Source of the DNA: Bubalus kerabau
Taxonomy: Eukaryota; Chordata; Mammalia; Artiodactyla; Bovidae
DNA length: 64,000 nucleotides
Assembly: GCF_029407905.1 (NCBI RefSeq)
Contig: NC_073630.1
Location: 54,399,001 to 54,463,000 of the forward strand
Reading direction: 5' to 3'
Part shown: piece after piece, positions 57,146 to 64,000 of the stretch
Position numbering within the stretch: position 1 is the first letter of the stretch
How the letters are laid out: each line of letters opens with the position of its first letter
Translations under genes and position numbers: made by a program
Notes under the pieces: model-generated
What the model was told of the DNA's origin: nothing
Databases searched by the model: none
The model's input: only the letters and a program-made list of their open reading frames with translations

Positions 57146-60100
57146 ATATAGTTTTAAATACTTCACTACCCTTTCATTTAATTTATTTCTTTTGGTCTTT
57201 GTAGTTTTAAATGAATGACAACAAAAAATAGATGAAATACCATTTCCTGATTATGCAATAAAGTATAAGAGTTTCCTATGCAACATGTCATAATCCAATT
57301 ATATATTATACTAATTACTGTAACTTTCTTAAATTATTCCTACCAGAAATAGCTAAGTGACTTGAAATAGGTATTTTTAATCTTTCTTAAAAACAAGGAA
57401 AATTTAAACCACATGTTTCTTAAGTTGAAATTTTCCTCCTATTAATAATTTCTATTGAGTCATAGATATCTAGGTTTAGGTTTCTTTTGGTCTGCAGATG
57501 ATTTTGCCTTGTCTTCTAAATGACAGCTACTGATTGCATTAATATTCAGATCTCTGTCCTCTCTTCCCAAAAGGTCACTTTTTTCTCTTTTTAAAAAATT
57601 AAGCTCTTGTATTCCTGAAAAGAGAATTATTATTTCCCATGAAAATAGATTTTAGTTAGAAGGGCCTTTCTAAAAGCATGCAAATGAACAAAATACTGTA
57701 TCCACGTTAGATTATCAAATGATTCACTTTTATGTAGATGTTATATCAAATCTGCAAAGCAAAATCTGTGAGAAATGCACAGACAATCCCTATTTCACAT
57801 GATCCCTGCCCCTCCCCCACAAAATGACTATAGTATCATTCGGAAGAAATGGTTGAACAATGACAAACGTGATCTTTGTACAACTCAATTTTTTTTTTAC
57901 CTAAAAGTACTCCAATATATTCAGAATGTATTTGAAAATATCTTTGGGCATAATATCCCATAGCATATTGTGATATGTCACACATACATGGAAATTACAA
58001 TTTCATAGGTTATACATTACAAAGAATGACTTTTTCATCAGTCTATTCCTTTATTATGGGGAAGCTAACCAATGTTACTCTCGTACCATACTTGAAAATC
58101 TGCTTTTCCAATTCACAGGGTAAAGCAAACAAAAAACAGCAGCAACAAAACTTAATCCAAGGACAATAATTCTTTAATTAATAAGTAAATGTAAAACTTG
58201 TCATTTTGCCTGCTCACCTTTACCCGAATATCATGTAATTAACAACTTGAAATTTAGAAGTTAGATGAAGCTAATAAACTATATGTATTTCATCCTAAGT
58301 TTTCACTTTAAAATGCTTTCTTTTTCTTGTTTACCTGTTCCTGATATGTCTTTTCTGTAAGGGCACCTGGCTAATAACTTAAAAGTTTCTAAGTATAGCT
58401 ACCCATCAGATTAGCTCCATGAAGCCCATTTAGTACTTAGAAAATGTTGTGGACACTACTTATAATATCTCTGGGAAATTTTGTCACTAGTATTTCTCAA
58501 ATTATATCACATTGTTTAAAATCATGAAAATGGCTCATAAAACAGCATTTTCTTTCTTTTCCAGTAAGCATATAAGATAAAATAGTCTGAATACATTACA
58601 TTTTTCTATATTTCGGAAATATCTGAAAGCATGGTAGTACAATAGAAACATGTTTTAGTTTAAACATTAGTTGGAATAGGAAACAAAAAATAAAATATCA
58701 GTGCAGAGTTACATACTAATGACCTAGGAAGCAGTTCTCATAACAGGCAGGTTGGGAGTTTGTTGCCAGGGAGGAAGGAATATAATGCCCTGGGTACATT
58801 AGGGAATATTTAATATTCAGGGAGTCCATTATATTGCAAACAGTGGTCATTCACTAGGTCTCTGTTAGGAGAAGACTGAGCTAAAGCAGAAATGTAAATT
58901 ATTTTAAAGGCTTGATTTACTCCTTTGAAAACGTTATCCACCCCCACCTTCCCTGAGAAGCACATAGTTGTGGTTACATGAAAATATCCACTCATAAAAA
59001 AAGTGTGTTTCTCCCAACTTGGCCATATGAATCACCACATGAGAAAGGGCTATTAAAACATTAATCATTATGATAAGCAGATGGAAACTTCATGATAATA
59101 GCAGGTGATTAAAAAAAGGAATGTATTTCTTAGAAGTCACAGTATTTTGTCATGTTTATGCCCACAAGTGTATAAAAGCCACTACATTTTCTTACATGGT
59201 AAAATATTGGTGATAATTAGATTTAGAATATTGTATTATGCTAGATGGATAGATAATAGATAGAATTTTCACCTATATACTCTGAGTTATAAACAGTTGT
59301 AAACACTACAGTCTGAATGAAATTTAAACAGAATTCTCAGAATATGAGAAACCCAACATTTTCCATATGCACTGTCATATTCCATTCTTTTTCTAATATT
59401 CATATTTCATTAGCATTTATTATACACAGGCCTTGGGATTTTTTGAAAAGAAATATAAATATATTCTAGTTTGGTATTTGTGAACTATTTATCATTTAAT
59501 TTACCATCAAGGCCTACTTAATTTTGTTTAAGACACTAAATTAATTTAAATCCCACCTCTTTTACTTTTGATATGCAAATATTTTTACTTTGATGTGGTA
59601 GCAGTACAAATTGAATTTTGCAACATGAACTGCTAATGCTAATTTGATTACTTCTGTATTAGTGTTGAGTGCTGCTAAAATAGCAAGAGATTGTTTAAAA
59701 AATGAAACTGGGAATGGAAGAACTCTTTCTCTGCAGGCCCTCTGCAATGATGGTAGTATTAATGCATGTATATTAATGCTTGATGATTCTCATACAGCCA
59801 TGAATATTAATTTTAAAGATAAACAATTTAGGATTTTTTAAAAAACCTGACAGCTTGATTTTTTAAAAAATTGAGTTCATCAAAAAGTCCTGACGGAACT
59901 TTTTAATAGCTCAGAGAGTTTGAATCCATTTAAGATATTTATTGCAGACGATTTAGACCATGATTTCTTTTTAGTAGTAAAGATGTTTATCAAATATAGT
60001 GAAGACAAGGTGCCTAAATTATGAATTCAATACTTTTTGGATGGAAGTGAATCAGGCTTTTTTAAAAAAGAAAGAATGAACCTTTTTAAAAAGATCTATT

Positions 60101-60296
60101 TAATTGATTTATTTGATAAAGTTGAGGAGATTTCTAATGACCTGTAACAAAAAGGATGACATAAACATCTGATTACAATGCAAGATAAGACAAGAATACC
60201 TGACAACTGTTGAAAAACGATTTTTCCTTTTTTTTAAATAGTACTTGAAAATATTATCTCACATGAAAAAACAAAAAACTCATTTATACACATGAT
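57146..60296. other. Unique AT-rich non-coding sequence
   Basis: 3.1 kb with no recognised repeat or exon. Several frames of 60-65 codons show no domain features. Confidence 0.5.
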
Positions 60297-60456
60297 CTAC
60301 AAGATCATCCAATGGTGGAGCTGCAGTAATATCTGCCACCTGTAGTGTGCCTGCAGCGTGCATGTTGCTTGTCTGTTTATCAATGAAATGTCTGTGTTTG
60401 TCTGTCTGTAATTTGCATTATGCCTGAAAGTCTCTATGCTCATTAACCTTTTACAG

Positions 60457-60483
60457 GTGCCGCACCGTTCCAAGGAACTGCAG
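60457..60483 (+). other. Speculative 27-nt microexon
   Basis: CATTAACCTTTTACAG (acceptor-like) precedes a 27-nt segment with two CpGs, GTGCCGCACC..CTGCAG, and GTACTA (donor-like) follows. Read from its first base it is nine codons (VPHRSKELQ) in phase 0. Several TGC motifs lie in the ~60 nt upstream and a TGCATG at about 60358. This fits the layout of neuronal microexons, but such short matches also occur by chance. I do not know the peptide. Confidence 0.1.
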
Positions 60484-61124
60484 GTACTAAAACAATGGGC
60501 AGTATTCTTGAAGGCACAGCACACTTTGAGCTTCACCTTCTCCTCCTGCCTACCCTCAGGCAATGTTTTGGAGGCCATTCAATGAGTTAGATATTTGTGG
60601 CCAAGCTAAGGAAGTAAAAAAGGAGTAGCTAGTGACTGAATGAGGGCACTGTATATTTTCCACATATTATCCATCATCTGACTATAAAAAGAAAGGTTTG
60701 ATATAAAAAAGATGGAGAGAGATTGAGAGAGATGGAACAATCATTACCTTATCAAATTATCAAGAGTTTTCTTCAGGATGTGACTAGAAAAAAAATTTTA
60801 GAATGTATGCACATACTTTCAGTTTTCTTAAAAGTTTCTCAACAGTGTATGTGGTATGTGAACATATAATACAGTGATTAACTAGGTTAGAATGTTGATA
60901 AATAGAGATTACTAGGCTGATGATTATAAAATTAATTATACTGAGGATAAATACTAAACACTAGTTGATTGATTATTTTTAAACCTAGAATTTTTTGTGT
61001 AATGTAGTTTTAAATAAGATCAAGCATTCTGCTGTTCCACACCTGTGGACATTCACAACTTGTCTACTTAGGGAGGAAGAATTATGGTTTTGCATAAATA
61101 TTTTTAACCTCCATGTATGAAAGA
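60484..61124. other. Unique AT-rich sequence
   Basis: Nothing recognised. Confidence 0.5.
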
Positions 61125-61158
61125 AAAAGATTCTGATTCTTTCCAATCAGAATCTTTT
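61125..61158. repeat. Perfect hairpin, 14-bp stem
   Basis: AAAAGATTCTGATT, loop CTTTCC, AATCAGAATCTTTT. A perfect inverted repeat; no T-run or gene context to call it a terminator in this eukaryotic DNA. Confidence 0.9.
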
Positions 61159-62172
61159 CTTTTTCAAATTAGTCACAAATTTCTTTTGTGAAATTTCTTT
61201 TGTGAATGTGTTCTTTATATGCAATCCAAAGTTTCAAAAGAATTTAAATCAATCTACCATGGGCAAAGCCTTATCAAATAGACATTAAATAGACAAGCAA
61301 ACCACTAATAAATTCCAACAGCTTTATAAAAGTTGGTGAATGCTACTGTGATTGTGAAGATCATTAGTGCTATTAAAAATGGTGATGCCATTGATACTAG
61401 TCTTTATCATTGAAACTATTTTCAAAGGCTAAAAATGGGGAAAAGCATAAATTGAGCTCACTTCTTAATAAGTTCACAATTGAAATTACCGTCTTGTTCA
61501 ACCTCCCATTTTGAAAATGTAAACTCGTTTACAAGTCACTTATGGAAATTGTTAAACATAATAGCCCATCTCCTTGTTTTCATAATGATTATAGAAAACT
61601 ATCTAAAATTCTTTATATATATAATGAAAATAATCAGGGTTGACTATAGTAAGGACAGACGACAATTTACTTTCCTTTAAAATGAGATTTTATTGATATA
61701 AATGTTCATTGCTTGTTCATCACTTCATCTCTTTCTCACTCACACTATTTCTTTCTGTTCAAATGTCATGCTTTTCAAAAAAAAAACAAAAAAAAAACAA
61801 CTGTTTTAGAATACTTCCTCTTCCTGGTAGCCATCAAGTCATCAATGAAATGTGTCTTAAATTGTATCTCCTGAAATATACCATTGGCTCATGCTAAAAG
61901 AAAACTGAGTTACACTCCTCACCCTCAAGTCTCAATGTCAGTTCTTATTTTGGCCGTCTTCATTTTCATTTAAGGAGACAACTTGTCCAGTGGATCCTGT
62001 TAAAGATAATGCGAAAATCACAAACAATTTGTCTTATTCAGAGTGCAGGGTTGTGAGAGGGGGAAAGAGAACATTGACTACAAAAGGGGAAAGAATTAGT
62101 GTAGATCATCCTTGATAAAAGCATCGCTTAGTTCATCCTTAGTTCCATTTAGATTGGTACTCATGTGACAGG
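61159..62172. other. Unique AT-rich sequence
   Basis: A small duplication AAATTTCTTTTGTG x2 is at 61177-61204. Otherwise nothing recognised. Confidence 0.5.
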
Positions 62173-62270
62173 AACTTATTTTTTAAAATTTTATTCAATC
62201 TTTATTTAAATTTCAATAGATGCATTTGGCTAGTGGTTACCATATTGCACAGTGCAGATTTAGATACGCA
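62173..62270. repeat. Old hAT-type DNA transposon fragment
   Basis: GGCTAGTGGTTACCATATTG, then CACAGTGCAGATTTAG is a widespread mammalian fossil ending of the 'ggctagtggctaccatattggacagcgcag' type. Family name not assigned. Confidence 0.5.
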
Positions 62271-62609
62271 TGTTCTTATTTCATTTTAAAAGACAAAGAC
62301 TAAATGTTTTCAATTTAGCCTTTGAAATAGACGTCAAAGAATAAAACTAGTCATCATTCTTTTGAAGATTCATTGCTCCTTTTGTTAATATCAGATGACT
62401 TATCTTAGTTTCTGTGTTTTTAATCTTCTTCATTGAATATAATTAAAATATATCTTCCAAATTAGGATTACACACATATATACATATGCATAAGCATGTG
62501 TGTGTATATACATATTATATAAAATTTCATTAGTGGAATTTCAATAAACACATATAAAATTTTATGGATATTAGCCATAGAGTTGTCCTTAAAACTTCTC
62601 TACTGTGAT
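62271..62609. other. Unique AT-rich sequence
   Basis: A CA/TA-rich palindromic patch is at 62471-62520. Confidence 0.5.
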
Positions 62610-62870
62610 TGTTAAGGTCATGGCTTTGAAGTCAAATAGACATGGGATCAAATTCTAGTTCTGTGACTACCTGAGTGACCTTGAGAAATGACTAATCTTC
62701 TTAAGTCCTTATTTGTTTCTGTGGGAAGAAATAATAAAACTTCATATTGTACATTGTACAATATATGAATATGTACAACTTCTACATTGTACATTGTAGA
62801 ATTGTGGTGAAGATTAAATAAGCCAGTACTACAAAGCATAAAGCATTGTACATCTCTCTAATGTTCTGTA
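62610..62870 (+). repeat. MIR, near full length, with an internal palindromic insert
   Basis: ATGGCTTTGAAGTCAAATAG, then GATCAAATTCTAGTTCTGTG, then TGAGTGACCTTGAGAAATGA, then GAAGATTAAATAAGCCAGTA follow the sense MIR. Between core and 3' part sits a repeated TACATTGTACA(ATATATG..)TACATTGTAC block. Confidence 0.8.
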
Positions 62871-63065
62871 AATGTTAGCATGTCAGCTAGTCTCATTCTG
62901 AATGCTGTGTAAGGGATCGTTTGAGTACAGTGTATCCTTAGAAAGATTTGTATCCTCAAAGGATTTATTTTTTCCTTTTCTGCTGCATGGCTAACAATGG
63001 ATAATTCCCAACCCACATGAATGTAAACAGGGTCCATAGGTTTTAGCATTTTCTCCTCCACTAGC

Positions 63066-63343
63066 CAGAGAAGGCAATGGCACCCCACTCCAGTACTCTT
63101 GCCTGGAAAATCCCATGGACGGAGAAGCCTGGAAGGCTGCAGTCCATGGGGTCACTGAGGATCGGGCACAACTGAGCTACTTCACCTTCACTTTTCACTG
63201 TCTTGCGTTAGAGAAGGAAATGGCAACCCACTCCAGTGTTCTTGCCTGGAAAATCCCAGGGACGGGGGAGCCTGGTGGGCTGCCGTCTATGGGGTCACAC
63301 AGAGTCGAACACGACTGAAGTGACTTAGCAGCAGCAGCAGCAG
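63066..63343 (+). mobile_element. Bov-A2 SINE, full length, (AGC)n tail
   Basis: AGAGAAGGCAATGGCACCCC through both half-units to TGACTTAGCAGCAGCAGCAG. The flanks share only AGCCA, so the TSD is short or decayed. Confidence 0.95.
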
Positions 63344-64000
63344 CCACATAAGGGTATATGGTGATCTTACAGAGTGCCTCATCATAGCAACAATCTTACA
63401 CCATTTGGAGAAAATGATACTGTTTTCAAGTGCTTAAAGAATTGTCCCAAGGAAGGAGGAATAAATTTTATTCTTAAACTTCTAATTTTTGCTTTAGTAG
63501 TAAAACTGTGGAACTATGTACCTAGTGGCTGACAGCCAATTCAACTGGGGCTAATTTCCTTATTTCAGCAAAACTTAGGGAATAGTCTTTGTTATTTGAG
63601 AAGCTTTCAATCTGTGATCTTATAAACAACAACATCAGCTGAAAGAGAAAGAGCTAACATTACAAACTGGAGTGGAAAAAATTGACTAGCACTAAAATAC
63701 ACATATCAATAGTAAGTTCTCTCAGTCCCTCAACTGCATCATTAATGTCAATTTGCAATGAAGGCTATCCCTACTCTTTGGCAAACAATTTCCAGAAATT
63801 GTTTGCCACTCAGACCTTCCTAAGATGTTCACTTCTTGTCACTTCTGCAGTATGTAAAGATGGAGGAGCTGAGATGTGTGCCACCCTATGTTTCTTCTGA
63901 GTCTAGTTTCTACATTTTCCATTAGGAGTCCTCTATGGGTAGATACTGCGGTTGACAAGTTTTCTGGAGTAAATCTAAGAAGCAGGGTATTCATATACTT
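63344..64000. other. Unique sequence to the window end
   Basis: CCAGAAATTGTTTGCCA and a nearby GGCAAACAATTTCCAG form a local inverted repeat at about 63780-63806. No gene recognised. Confidence 0.5.

Noticed and set aside
1..64000. CRISPR arrays, operons, phage or bacterial features, and endogenous retrovirus LTR pairs
   Set aside because: None seen. The DNA is vertebrate nuclear sequence; no retroviral gag/pol/env-like frames and no paired LTRs were noticed.

Overview
This window is a stretch of ruminant (bovid-type) nuclear DNA. It is AT-rich and CpG-poor, and no cellular gene could be recognised with confidence. The organism call rests on the repeats: tRNA-derived Bov-tA SINEs, Bov-A2 SINEs ending in (AGC)n, BovB (RTE-type) LINEs ending in repeated TTCAG/CTGAA units, and a full-length 8.4 kb artiodactyl L1 of the L1-BT type. 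Together these point to Bovidae; cattle, buffalo, sheep or goat cannot be separated by eye. The window reads as intergenic desert or the inside of a very large intron.

Layout. 1-12 kb is mostly unique sequence with old L2/MIR scraps and a Bov-A2/Bov-tA cluster at 3.8-5.7 kb. That cluster brackets a striking 160-bp inverted repeat (4075-4234 and 5067-5226, 4 mismatches). 12-18.7 kb is sparse. 18.7-24.3 kb is BovB-rich, with every BovB on the minus strand, including a 1.7 kb copy with a 351-codon open reverse-transcriptase stretch and a nested SINE/BovB site. 28.48-31.46 kb holds two BovBs on the plus strand; the first has a 5' inversion (twin-priming signature) and a 12-bp target-site duplication. 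34.26-42.69 kb is the full-length L1 on the minus strand, flanked by a 15-bp target-site duplication. Its ORF1 is open, and its ORF2 is in one frame broken only by two nonsense codons. Its 5' UTR carries two tandem arrays and a CpG-rich 5' end. 45-53.5 kb carries scattered Bov-tA, Bov-A2 and BovB fragments and a long TG microsatellite. 53.5-64 kb is mainly unique AT-rich sequence with MIR, hAT and L1 scraps and one Bov-A2.

How the parts relate. The only recognisable protein-coding sequence is retrotransposon-derived. L1 ORF1p and ORF2p would together have formed the L1 retrotransposition particle. BovB reverse transcriptase is the known partner for SINEs sharing the BovB tail (Bov-A2/Bov-tA). 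All copies with readable ORFs here carry disabling changes except the L1 ORF1 frame. Two weak candidates for cellular exons are listed at low confidence. I found no evidence of a new multi-gene system. The most notable items are the 160-bp inverted repeat, the near-intact L1 with its tandem 5' UTR, the inverted BovB, and long BovB copies in opposite orientations about 8-10 kb apart.
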